Part shown: positions 7,544-15,504 of the stretch, piece by piece
How the letters are laid out: each line of letters opens with the position of its first letter
How positions within the stretch are numbered: the first letter of the stretch is position 1
Source: a bacterium TMED221
GTDB taxonomy: Bacteria > Actinomycetota > Acidimicrobiia > Actinomarinales > Actinomarinaceae
DNA length: 15,632 nt
Assembly (NCBI GenBank): GCA_002169115.2
Contig: NHJS02000024.1
Span: 21,703-37,334, forward strand
Reading direction: 5' to 3'
Program-made: the position numbers and the translations under genes
The notes under the pieces: model-generated
The model's input: only the letters and a program-made list of their open reading frames with translations
Told to the model about the DNA's origin: nothing
Databases searched by the model: none

Positions 7544-8267
7544 ATGGTCAACCATCAAAAGGAAAAAAGGAGCCAATGATGCAAAAAGAGGTAAACTTTT
7601 TGCAAAGTTAATAAGATCTATAGAGGTTGCAGCTAAAAATGGGGGACCAGATCCAGCAAATAATGCATCTCTCTATCAAGCAATCTCAAAAGCTAAATCT
7701 ATGTCTGTCCCAAATGATAATATTGAAAAAGCGTTAAAAAGATTAAGTGGACAACAAGATAGCGATGACTTTGAAGAAATCTTTTATGAAGGATATGGCC
7801 CACACGGTATAGCAGTACTTGTTGAATGCCTTACAGATAATAGAAATAGAACATCTTCTGATGTAAAGTCAACATTTTCAAAATATAATGGGTCAACTGG
7901 AGCCCCTGGTAGTGTTAATTATTTATTTGAAAGAAAAGCAATATTTCAGTTTGAAAACTCTAGTGATGATCTTATCAATATAGCAATTGAAAATGCATGT
8001 TTAGATTTTACAGAAAATTCCTCTGGCGTAAGCATAGAATTTACACCACAAGAATTTAAAAAGATGAATGAAATATTCGAGCTAAATAATTTTAAAAGTG
8101 TAAACGCCGAAGTTGCTTATGTACCAACATCTCTCATCATGCTTGACTTAGAACAATTTAAATCGATTTCAAAACTTATTGAAGCGCTTGAAGAGCTCGA
8201 TGACATTCAAAATGTTTATACAAATTTTGATATTGATGAGAATCTCTTTGATAACACAATAAATTAA
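7527..8267 (+). CDS. yebC: YebC/TACO1-family protein
   Basis: Member of the YebC/TACO1 family, long annotated as transcription regulators and more recently tied to helping ribosomes through difficult stretches such as proline runs. The N-terminus MSGHSKWSTIKRKKGANDAK is the family signature, followed by RGKLFAKLIRSI, SVPNDNIEKA near residues 59-68, and GYGPHGIAVLVECLTDNRNRT. The 246 residues are the standard length and the three-domain layout is complete. The C-terminal third is more divergent than the rest. It overlaps pdxT by 17 bases. In many Actinobacteria ruvC comes next; here a small nuclease gene does, after a 22-base gap. The family call is firm. Confidence 0.96.
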   Translation: MSGHSKWSTIKRKKGANDAKRGKLFAKLIRSIEVAAKNGGPDPANNASLYQAISKAKSMSVPNDNIEKALKRLSGQQDSDDFEEIFYEGYGPHGIAVLVECLTDNRNRTSSDVKSTFSKYNGSTGAPGSVNYLFERKAIFQFENSSDDLINIAIENACLDFTENSSGVSIEFTPQEFKKMNEIFELNNFKSVNAEVAYVPTSLIMLDLEQFKSISKLIEALEELDDIQNVYTNFDIDENLFDNTIN

Positions 8268-8275
8268 ATATTATT

Positions 8276-8289
8276 GTTAAAATTACCTA
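8276..8289 (+). promoter_or_regulatory. Possible leaderless promoter before the nuclease gene (GTTAAAATTA)
   Basis: TAAAAT at 8278-8283 ends 6 bases before the ATG at 8290, in the 22-base gap after yebC. The ten bases 8276-8285 are identical to those before pdxS and sit at the same distance from the ATG. No Shine-Dalgarno sequence lies between. If active, the nuclease, queA and later genes could be transcribed apart from yebC. Confidence 0.45.
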
Positions 8290-8643
8290 ATGGTAAACAA
8301 AGCTAAGAAACAGGGTACAAACTATGAGACAAACATAGTTAATAGATTAAACCAAGTCAGTAATTTGAAAGCTCAACGCTTCGCTGAGGGGGGTTCCAAT
8401 GATTTAGGAGATATTCAGCTTTTTGTTGATGATGAAGAATTTTTCATTGAAGCTAAATCTAGAATGAACTTAAATCTTCATCAAACATTAGATAAAGCAA
8501 TAAGTAAATCTGGAGATGAAAAAACTCTTGTGTTTTGGAAAAAATTAAAAAGAAAAACTAATAATGAACGTCGTACAAATGATGGAGTTCCTGAAGTCGT
8601 TTCTATGTCTTATGAATTATTTATAAAACTTTTACAAAAATAA
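8290..8643 (+). CDS. Small PD-(D/E)XK nuclease, Holliday junction resolvase-like
   Basis: A 117-residue protein with the layout of a minimal PD-(D/E)XK nuclease. E13 lies in the first helix (KQGTNYETNIVNRL), a Gly/Ser-rich turn RFAEGGSNDLGDI supplies D41, and FFIEAKSR gives the E54-x-K56 motif on the next strand. This order matches archaeal Hjc-type Holliday junction resolvases and similar phage nucleases; the C-terminal LVFWKKLKR and PEVVSMSYELFIKLL also resemble the tail of the phage proteins, where a final strand and helix follow the core. It lies between yebC and queA, where relatives often carry ruvC, ruvA and ruvB, none of which is in this window. That suggests, but does not show, a recombination role. 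A restriction or other repair nuclease is possible. The ATG has no Shine-Dalgarno sequence but follows a possible leaderless promoter. Its stop directly abuts queA. Confidence 0.8.
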   Translation: MVNKAKKQGTNYETNIVNRLNQVSNLKAQRFAEGGSNDLGDIQLFVDDEEFFIEAKSRMNLNLHQTLDKAISKSGDEKTLVFWKKLKRKTNNERRTNDGVPEVVSMSYELFIKLLQK

Positions 8644-9651
8644 TTGCATAAAACCCCAACTTCGGATCTTGAATATGTATTAGATGAGTCTTGTATTGCG
8701 CAATATAGATATAAAGATCCTTCTTATTCAAAACTGCTAATTGCAGAAACAAATGAGATAGTAACCTTTGAGAAATTTCTTAATGAATTAGAGGATAAAA
8801 GTGTATTTGTATTCAATAAATCTACAATTCACAACGTAAGGATTGAAACAACAAAAAGTCATACAGGAGGAAAAATTGAGTTTTTTATATTAAATATTTT
8901 GGATCCAAACACTGCTGAGGTAATGATAAAGACTTCATCTAATTTGAAGCCCTCAGATATAATTGATACTCCTATTGGCACAGTCTCCATATTGGACAAA
9001 TCGGAAGGCATTTTTACTGTAGATTTCAAAAGAGATGTCAGGGAATTAATTGAAAAATTAGGCAAGGTTCCCTTACCCCCTTATATAAATGATGATTCTT
9101 CTAAATATGATGACTATAAAAATGAATTCTCTGAAGGTGGATTCTCTGTCGCTACATCTACAGCTGGATTACATTTTACTTTAGATATGATTTCAGAGTT
9201 ACAAAATAATGGACATAAGGTGTTCTTTCTTAATTTGGATATAAATCTAGGTACTTTTAAACAAATCCATACAAAAAATATTGAAGATTACGAAATACAT
9301 TCTGAGTTTTATAAAGTATCAAAAAATGAATTTAATGAAATTTTAAATTTAAAAGATATCGGATACAAGGTTGTAGCAGTTGGCACGACTGTTTTACGAA
9401 CTCTTGAAACTGTATTTACTTCAGGTATCTATGAAGGAAAAACAGATCTGTTCATTACACCTGGTTACAAGTTTAATATTCCAGACTTTCTCATTACAAA
9501 TTTTCATGCGCCTAGAAGTAGTCTGTTGTCTATTGTTCAAACAATATATGGCAGTGAATGGAAAAAACTTTATAAATATGCACAAAAAAATAATCTAAAG
9601 TTTTTAAGCTTTGGGGATGCAGTATTATTTAAAATAGATGAGCAATCTTAA
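8644..9651 (+). CDS. queA: S-adenosylmethionine:tRNA ribosyltransferase-isomerase QueA
   Basis: Transfers and rearranges the ribosyl part of S-adenosylmethionine onto preQ1 in tRNA, giving epoxyqueuosine. Family blocks are in order: TGGKIEFFIL (74-83), PLPPYI (143-148), STAGLHFT (172-179), NLGTF (201-205), VAVGTT (244-249), TPGYKF (272-277), TNFHAPRSSLL (285-295) and FLSFGDA (320-326). Length, 335, is normal. Some usual residues differ: the LNDTRV region reads FNKSTI, and the PTAGLHFT block reads STAGLHFT. The start is TTG directly after the previous stop, in the same frame, and no Shine-Dalgarno sequence is visible. It fits the family N-terminus within a few residues and no other start codon is close, so coupled re-initiation is likely. 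The last 14 bases overlap tgt, whose product works on the same tRNA one step earlier. Confidence 0.95.
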   Translation: MHKTPTSDLEYVLDESCIAQYRYKDPSYSKLLIAETNEIVTFEKFLNELEDKSVFVFNKSTIHNVRIETTKSHTGGKIEFFILNILDPNTAEVMIKTSSNLKPSDIIDTPIGTVSILDKSEGIFTVDFKRDVRELIEKLGKVPLPPYINDDSSKYDDYKNEFSEGGFSVATSTAGLHFTLDMISELQNNGHKVFFLNLDINLGTFKQIHTKNIEDYEIHSEFYKVSKNEFNEILNLKDIGYKVVAVGTTVLRTLETVFTSGIYEGKTDLFITPGYKFNIPDFLITNFHAPRSSLLSIVQTIYGSEWKKLYKYAQKNNLKFLSFGDAVLFKIDEQS

Positions 9652-10720
9652 CTTTAAAATAATAAATACTGATGGAAATGCTCGGGCAGGTATTTTAAAC
9701 GTTAACAATAAAAATGTATTAACTCCTACGTTTATGCCAGTTGCAACTAAGGGTGCACTTAAGTCCACGCCACACGAAATGCTTGATAAAACTACTGTTT
9801 TACTAGCAAATACATATCATTTATATCTTCGACCTGGTGCTGAAATTATAAATGACCTTGGTGGTTTACATAGATTTATGAATTGGGATAACTTAATTCT
9901 TACAGATTCTGGAGGATTTCAAGGATGGTCTTTACCTACTAAGAAGGTTGAATCGGGAATTCAATTTAAAAATGTATATGATGGCTCTAGTTTCTTAATG
10001 ACACCTGAACTGTCCATAAAGACCCAAAATTTGCTAGGAAGCGATATCGCAATGATATTCGACTACGTGGTAGATATTGATGCAAATAACTATTTGCAAA
10101 ATGAAGCAATTCAAACCACGGAACACTGGGCAAAAATAGCTAAGCAAGTTCACAATAACAATAATCAAGCGCTTTTTGGGATTGTACAAGGTGGACTTGT
10201 AGAAGAATATCGTGAAAAGTCAGCATTATCGATGGTCAATTTAGATTTTGACGGATACGCAATTGGAGGTCTTGCTTTAGGAGAATCTAGAGAAGATAGA
10301 AAATCTATTGTAAATTTTACTACTGATTTTCTACCACTCGAAAAACCTAGATATGTAATGGGATTAGGAGATACTTTAGGTCTTATAGATTTAATTTCAG
10401 AAGGAATAGACATGTTTGATTGTGTTTGGCCTGCTAGATTAGCTAGACATGGAAAACTAATAACAGGAAATACTTATATAAATATAAAGAATCAAAAATT
10501 TGCTTCTGATCCAAGACCAATAGATGATTACTGTCCATGTTTTACATGTAAAAACTATTCAAGAGCTTTCCTAAAACACTTGCTTAAAAATGAACAAACA
10601 ACAGCTTGGCTTTATTTAACAATTCATAATTTAATTCAGACTGAGATTATGCTTGATGAAGCTAGGAAAAGTATATTAGAATCAGATTTTGAAAATTTTA
10701 AGAAAAGATATATAAAATGA
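9638..10720 (+). CDS. tgt: tRNA-guanine transglycosylase
   Basis: Swaps guanine 34 of tRNAs with GUN anticodons for the queuosine precursor preQ1. The 360-residue protein has D90 in TDSGGFQ, D142 in the base pocket, Q184 in GIVQGG, GGLALGE (210-216) with E216, the nucleophile D261 in MFDCV, and a zinc site C299, C301, C304, H330. All core catalytic and metal residues are present. Several pocket neighbours depart from the usual bacterial form: DECxP becomes DYVVD (143-146), SGGFQVFSL becomes SGGFQGWSL, and PTRNARNG becomes PARLARHG. The Cys-to-Val change matches the eukaryotic queuine enzyme at that position, though queA next door argues for preQ1. It overlaps queA by 14 bases and yajC by 4. 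The enzyme family is certain; the base preference is open. Confidence 0.95.
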   Translation: MSNLNFKIINTDGNARAGILNVNNKNVLTPTFMPVATKGALKSTPHEMLDKTTVLLANTYHLYLRPGAEIINDLGGLHRFMNWDNLILTDSGGFQGWSLPTKKVESGIQFKNVYDGSSFLMTPELSIKTQNLLGSDIAMIFDYVVDIDANNYLQNEAIQTTEHWAKIAKQVHNNNNQALFGIVQGGLVEEYREKSALSMVNLDFDGYAIGGLALGESREDRKSIVNFTTDFLPLEKPRYVMGLGDTLGLIDLISEGIDMFDCVWPARLARHGKLITGNTYINIKNQKFASDPRPIDDYCPCFTCKNYSRAFLKHLLKNEQTTAWLYLTIHNLIQTEIMLDEARKSILESDFENFKKRYIK

Positions 10721-10968
10721 ATGAATTGATGAGTGTTTTACCTTTAGTTATTGTTTTAGTTGTTTTCTACACAATATTATGGGTTCCTCAAAGAAGGCGC
10801 AATAAAAAACATACTCAAATGCTTAAAGACCTAAAAATTGGTAATAATGTTATAACCGATTCAGGTATCCATGGCAGAGTAGTCTCACTAGATGAAGATA
10901 CAGTAACTTTGGTGCTTAAAAAAGGTGAGTTAGTTATCTCCAAGGCAAAAATTGATGGTTTGAAATGA
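10717..10968 (+). CDS. yajC: Preprotein translocase subunit YajC
   Basis: Small accessory subunit of the SecDF-YajC complex in the cytoplasmic membrane. The 83-residue protein has one N-terminal membrane helix (about residues 6-24), then WVPQRRRNKKHTQML, the form of the family's RPQxKRxKExxxM, and a compact domain with VITDSGIHGRVV and DTVTLVLKKGE. It overlaps tgt and secD by 4 bases each (ATGA), so translation of the three is coupled. The order yajC-secD-secF is the normal one. Confidence 0.94.
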   Translation: MNELMSVLPLVIVLVVFYTILWVPQRRRNKKHTQMLKDLKIGNNVITDSGIHGRVVSLDEDTVTLVLKKGELVISKAKIDGLK

Positions 10969-12419
10969 AAAAGTTGTTTAAAATTTTATTCCTACCTTTA
11001 ATCTCTATTTCCCTTTTTTCTTTAGTCTATTACCAGAATTTATCTCCAAAATTAGGATTAGACCTTCAGGGTGGAATCTCGGTTATCCTAACTGCAGATG
11101 AGGGAACAGACCAAGAACTTATTGAGCAAGCAGTTGAAATTATGAGAACAAGAATTGAAGCATTCGGGGACGTTCAAGAACCAGAAATTGCAATAAGTGG
11201 AGAAAATTCTGTTTTAGTACAACTACCTGGTGTTACCGATCAAGAGAGAGCTATCGAAGCACTTGGTACAACGGGACTTTTAACATTTAGACCAGTTCTA
11301 GACTCTTCAATGTCTACAGGCTATTCACCAGCACTTGAACTAATTGTTGATCCCGATGATCCAGAAAATGTTTCTACTGCAATCAAGGAAGGGGTTACTG
11401 GTGTTGATGAGGTTATTGGCATATCTATTGAAGATAACCCAAATTTTGAATCTTATATCTTGTCAGTAAATTCTGGGTACCCAGTTGTTTATCAATTGGG
11501 GCCTGCAGAGCTAACCGGAAATGACATATCAGATGCTATTGCTGTATTTCCTGAAAATGAATGGATAGTATCTCTTGAATTTAAAGATGAATCTGCAAAT
11601 CTATTTACAGAATTAACCAAAAAACTAGCTAATGAAAATGGAGAGAAACGAAAATTAGCAATAGTTCTAGACGGTGAAGTTGTTTCAGCCCCAGGCATTG
11701 CTTTTGATGTTGATCCAACGGTAGGTATCACTGGTGGTACTGCTGCAATTTCTATGGGAAATGCTGATGGAGGCGAGTCAGCTAATAACTTAGCAATAAT
11801 TCTAAGATACGGAGCACTCCCAGTATCATTTGAAAGATCATCTATTCAAAAAGTTTCAGCTACATTGGGTGAAAATACATTAAACCTAGGCTTACAAGCT
11901 GGGCTCATAGGTCTCATAATTGTTTCATTATATTTGATTTTTTACTATAGGATTTTGGGACTTGTAGCAATATTAGGACTTACCTCATTTGGACTATTAT
12001 TTTATTCGGTTATTACTCTACTTGGGGAATATCAAGGATTTACCCTAACACTTTCAGGAATTGCTGGCATTATTGTATCGATTGGTTTAGCTGCAGATTC
12101 GTATATTGTTACATTTGAAAAATTTAAAGATGAAATTAAAATTGGCAGATCTTTTCAATTTGCAGCAGATAAAGCAGCTACTGATGCATGGAAAACGATT
12201 TTAACAGCTGATTTTGTTTCGTTGTCTGCAGCAACACTGCTATACGTACTAGCAATAGGTCCAATTAGAGGATTTGCACTTGCATTAGGTGTAGCAACTG
12301 TTTTTGATCTATTCTTCACAAGACTGTACACAAGAAATACAGTACCATTTGTTAGTAAATTAACTTCAAGCTCTAGAGGCTTTTTTCCTATAAAAATGAA
12401 AGATTTACTCAATGATTAA
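10965..12419 (+). CDS. secD: Protein translocase subunit SecD
   Basis: RND-type membrane protein that uses the proton gradient to help pull secreted proteins out of the SecYEG channel. The 484 residues start with a membrane helix (about 5-24), followed by LGLDLQGG (30-37), the periplasmic P1 domain with LPGVTDQERA, LDGEVVSAPGI (235-245), and RYGALPVSFE (281-290). Five further membrane helices fill about 305-465. The proton-relay region reads GLAADSYIVTFEKFKDE (374-390); the ADSxIVxFER form is what I know from actinobacterial SecD, against VDANVLIFER in E. coli, and the key Asp (D378) is kept. The loop between P1 and the first long helix is acidic and shorter than in many relatives. It overlaps secF by 8 bases. 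Confidence 0.96.
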   Translation: MKKLFKILFLPLISISLFSLVYYQNLSPKLGLDLQGGISVILTADEGTDQELIEQAVEIMRTRIEAFGDVQEPEIAISGENSVLVQLPGVTDQERAIEALGTTGLLTFRPVLDSSMSTGYSPALELIVDPDDPENVSTAIKEGVTGVDEVIGISIEDNPNFESYILSVNSGYPVVYQLGPAELTGNDISDAIAVFPENEWIVSLEFKDESANLFTELTKKLANENGEKRKLAIVLDGEVVSAPGIAFDVDPTVGITGGTAAISMGNADGGESANNLAIILRYGALPVSFERSSIQKVSATLGENTLNLGLQAGLIGLIIVSLYLIFYYRILGLVAILGLTSFGLLFYSVITLLGEYQGFTLTLSGIAGIIVSIGLAADSYIVTFEKFKDEIKIGRSFQFAADKAATDAWKTILTADFVSLSAATLLYVLAIGPIRGFALALGVATVFDLFFTRLYTRNTVPFVSKLTSSSRGFFPIKMKDLLND

Positions 12420-13317
12420 AAAATTATTTATAGGCTCAACGGATATTGACTTCCTAAAAGTTGGCAAATTATTTTATCGTATATTTATTACTGAAGCCTT
12501 AATTTTTATTGCTGTTTTCATCTTCTCATTAACAGGTACTTTGAATGTAAATCTTTCAGTTGATTTTACTGGAGGAACAACATATCAATTTGAAGCAAAT
12601 TACGATGAGGCAGATATTGATGAGGTAATGGCTAGTACTATTCTTGATGTCTCTCGTTATCAAACATTTGAAAATTCAAACTCACTAATCTTTCGCGCTA
12701 CTGAAAATACTCAAGATAAAGAAACAGAATTTCTCTTTTATCTTTCAAATAAATTTGATATACCCGATGCTGAAATTGACTTCCAAAGAGTAGGTCCTAC
12801 ATTTGGTGACGAAATAACTACTAAAGGTATTCAAGCTTTAATTATTTTCTTGACTTTGGTTGTACTCTTAATTTCTTATAGATATGAGTTCAAGTATTCA
12901 CTGATTGCCTTGATCGCCCTTACGCATGATTTATTACTTGTTTTCTCTATCTATGTTTTGCTAGGTTTAGAGATAACACCATCGACGGTAATCGCCCTAT
13001 TGACGATATTGGGGTATTCGTTATACGACACAGTTATCTTATTTGATAAACTTAATGATTCTATTAAATCTTCTAAGTATTCATACTTATCAGAAGGTTC
13101 GCTCAATAAAACGTTTAATGAAGTGCTTATGAGAAGTTTAAATACATCTATCACATCTGCAATTCCAATAGCTTCAATATTATTCCTAGGTAATTATTTA
13201 GGTCTATCTGGTACGCTGTCTGATTTTGCATTACCACTTTTTATAGGAATTTTATCAGGTACTTACAGCTCAATTTTTGTAACCGTCCCATTTTTAGCAA
13301 AGATAATTAATAAATAA
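12412..13317 (+). CDS. secF: Protein translocase subunit SecF
   Basis: Partner of SecD in the same proton-driven export complex. The 301-residue protein has a first membrane helix (about 25-43), VDFTGGTTYQF (50-60), a small periplasmic domain, then VGPTFGDE (127-134) leading into five more helices. The conserved ILGYSLYDTVILFDKLND (199-216) carries the Asp and the FDK form of the family's FDRxRE, and NTSITSAIPIASILFLG (244-260) is the usual penultimate helix. Length is normal for an actinobacterial SecF without a long tail. It overlaps secD by 8 bases; a 21-base gap separates it from relA. Confidence 0.96.
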   Translation: MIKKLFIGSTDIDFLKVGKLFYRIFITEALIFIAVFIFSLTGTLNVNLSVDFTGGTTYQFEANYDEADIDEVMASTILDVSRYQTFENSNSLIFRATENTQDKETEFLFYLSNKFDIPDAEIDFQRVGPTFGDEITTKGIQALIIFLTLVVLLISYRYEFKYSLIALIALTHDLLLVFSIYVLLGLEITPSTVIALLTILGYSLYDTVILFDKLNDSIKSSKYSYLSEGSLNKTFNEVLMRSLNTSITSAIPIASILFLGNYLGLSGTLSDFALPLFIGILSGTYSSIFVTVPFLAKIINK

Positions 13318-13338
13318 TTTTCTTACTACCATATAGTT

Positions 13339-15504
13339 ATGGGCGATAAAGTTTTAAATTCAGAAGTAGAAGAATTACTATCAGAACTAAAATCACGTTA
13401 TGTGGATGAAGATTTAAACACGATATTGTCCGCATTTGATATGGCAGATAAGGGACACTTTACTCAAAAAAGAAAGTCAGGAGAGCCCTATATTGTTCAT
13501 CCCTTGAGTGTTGCAATATATTTATCTGATTTAAGTATGGATATTGAAACTGTTACTGCTGCATTACTGCATGATCTTATTGAAGATACTGACATTACAT
13601 ACGAAAATATAAAAGATTCCTTTGGAACAGATGTAGCAAATATTGTTGACGGTGTAACTAAATTAGATCGGATCAGGTACAACACAAAAGAAGAAGCGAA
13701 AGCTGATGCTATTAGGAAAATGGTAGTTGCAATGTCTAAAGATATAAGAGTTCTCATTCTTAAACTTGCTGATAGATTACATAACATCGAGACACTTGAA
13801 CACCTTAACGACTGGAAACAAGAAAAGATAGCTAAGGAGACTTTATACGTATACGCACCCTTAGCCCATAGACTTGGGTTACAAAACATAAAACATACAT
13901 TAGAAGACACTTCGTTTGAAATATTATTCAAAAAACAACATCTAGAGATAGAAAATTTAATAGAAAAAGCATCTCCGCATAGAAATTCAGAAATAGAAAA
14001 AACAACAAAAATACTATCTGAACTCTTAGGTGATAATTCAATATCGGCAGATGTTGTTGGTCGACCTAAGCATAATTATTCTATATATAAAAAAATAATT
14101 AATAGTGGTCTTTCATTTCACGAGATAAATGATTTAATAGGTGTTCGTATCGTCACTGATGATGTTAAAAATTGTTATTCAATCCTTGGTCTTGTACATG
14201 CTAATTTTCAACCTGTTTTAGGTCGTTTTAAAGATTTTATTTCAATGCCGAAGTTCAACCTATACCAAAGTCTACATACAACAATCCTCACACCTGAAGG
14301 AAACAGAGTAGAAATTCAAATCAGAACTCGTGAAATGCACTACCGTGCTGAGTTTGGTGTCGCTGCACATTGGAAATATAAAGAAAAACCCTCTAATGAT
14401 CTATCTGAATGGACTAGCGAATTGAATAATATCTCAACTGAATACCCGGATCCAAATGAATTTCTACAACACATGAAACTTGATTTATATGAAGATGAAA
14501 TATTTTGTTTAACACCAAATGGTGACGTTGTTACTCTTCCATCTGGTTCTACCGCAGTCGATTTTGCATTCGCTGTTCATACAGAAGTTGGAGAAAAAAT
14601 GATAGGAGCAAAAGTAAATGGAAAACTAACAAATCTTAGTAACAGTATAAAAACTGGAGATACTATTGAAGTTTTAACGACTAATGACAACAGCAAAGGT
14701 CCGAGTCGTGACTGGTTAAATATAGTAAAAACATCAAGAGCAAGATCCAAGATAAAACAATGGTATCAGAAACAAATGAAAGATGAGGATATACAAAAAG
14801 GTAAGCAAATATTAAATATCTGGCTTGACGATAACACAGATATTTTAAACTTTGCAAACAAAGATGACATTCTTAAAAATATATTAATTGACACTTCTTT
14901 GCCTAATTATGAAATGTTTTATCAAAAACTTGGTAGCGGAAACCTAAAAATTGAAAACATAGCTAATAAGATAAGAAAATTTGTCTTTCCTGAAGAAATT
15001 ACAGATGATGAAGATATATTTACTCCTGAAGTTAAAACTAGTGAAAACTCAGAACTCATTATTGTAGAAGGATATGATGATATCAAGGTCAGAATGGCAA
15101 AATGCTGCGTACCTGTACCTGGCGATGATATTTTAGGATTTGTGACAATTTCAAACGGTATCTCTGTTCATCGTTCTGATTGTATGAATATCCAAATAGA
15201 TACCACAAAAGGTGAAAGAATAATTGATGTTGCATGGGGATTTAGTACACATACTGGTAATATAATTTGGCTTGAAATTGAAGCTATAGACAGACCGTAT
15301 CTTTTAAGAGATGCAACAATAGCAATATCTGATAATGGTGGAAATATATTAGTTGCTAAATCAGTAACCAGCAGTAAAAGAATAGTTAGTTTAGTTTTCC
15401 AAATTGAAATCAGTGATAATACTCAGCTTGAGGAGATCATAAAAGACTCAAAAAATATTGAAAATGTATTTGAAGCTGCACGAATATTTCCAGGTAAAAA
15501 ATGA
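13339..15504 (+). CDS. relA: Bifunctional (p)ppGpp synthetase/hydrolase (RelA/SpoT homologue)
   Basis: Makes and degrades the starvation alarmone (p)ppGpp. The hydrolase domain appears active: metal ligands H54 in YIVHP, H78-D79 in LLHDLIEDTD and D145 in KLADRLHN. The synthetase domain has GRPKHNYSIYKK (241-252), DLIGVRI (265-271) and YQSLHTT with VEIQIRTREMHYRAEFGVAAHWKYK ending near 348. A TGS domain follows (about 388-447), then the zinc-finger/RIS region with KCCVPVPGDDILGF (588-601), SVHRSDC (609-615), and a C-terminal ACT domain from about 643. All parts of the long Rel form are present in 721 residues. Its N-terminus is shorter than the mycobacterial protein as I recall it. No Shine-Dalgarno sequence precedes the ATG; TATAGT (13332-13337) is too close to the ATG for a leaderless start. 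It overlaps the next gene by 4 bases. Confidence 0.97.
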   Translation: MGDKVLNSEVEELLSELKSRYVDEDLNTILSAFDMADKGHFTQKRKSGEPYIVHPLSVAIYLSDLSMDIETVTAALLHDLIEDTDITYENIKDSFGTDVANIVDGVTKLDRIRYNTKEEAKADAIRKMVVAMSKDIRVLILKLADRLHNIETLEHLNDWKQEKIAKETLYVYAPLAHRLGLQNIKHTLEDTSFEILFKKQHLEIENLIEKASPHRNSEIEKTTKILSELLGDNSISADVVGRPKHNYSIYKKIINSGLSFHEINDLIGVRIVTDDVKNCYSILGLVHANFQPVLGRFKDFISMPKFNLYQSLHTTILTPEGNRVEIQIRTREMHYRAEFGVAAHWKYKEKPSNDLSEWTSELNNISTEYPDPNEFLQHMKLDLYEDEIFCLTPNGDVVTLPSGSTAVDFAFAVHTEVGEKMIGAKVNGKLTNLSNSIKTGDTIEVLTTNDNSKGPSRDWLNIVKTSRARSKIKQWYQKQMKDEDIQKGKQILNIWLDDNTDILNFANKDDILKNILIDTSLPNYEMFYQKLGSGNLKIENIANKIRKFVFPEEITDDEDIFTPEVKTSENSELIIVEGYDDIKVRMAKCCVPVPGDDILGFVTISNGISVHRSDCMNIQIDTTKGERIIDVAWGFSTHTGNIIWLEIEAIDRPYLLRDATIAISDNGGNILVAKSVTSSKRIVSLVFQIEISDNTQLEEIIKDSKNIENVFEAARIFPGKK

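Noticed and set aside
9380..9598. 72-residue open frame on the plus strand
   Set aside because: It is inside queA in another frame, across conserved QueA blocks, with no motif of its own.
13332..13337. TATAGT just before relA as a leaderless promoter
   Set aside because: It ends one base before the ATG, so transcription would start inside the gene; no alternative downstream start fits the family N-terminus.
13497..13931. 144-residue open frame on the minus strand
   Set aside because: It lies wholly inside the HD-domain region of relA, whose motifs are unmistakable; the opposite frame shows no family signature.
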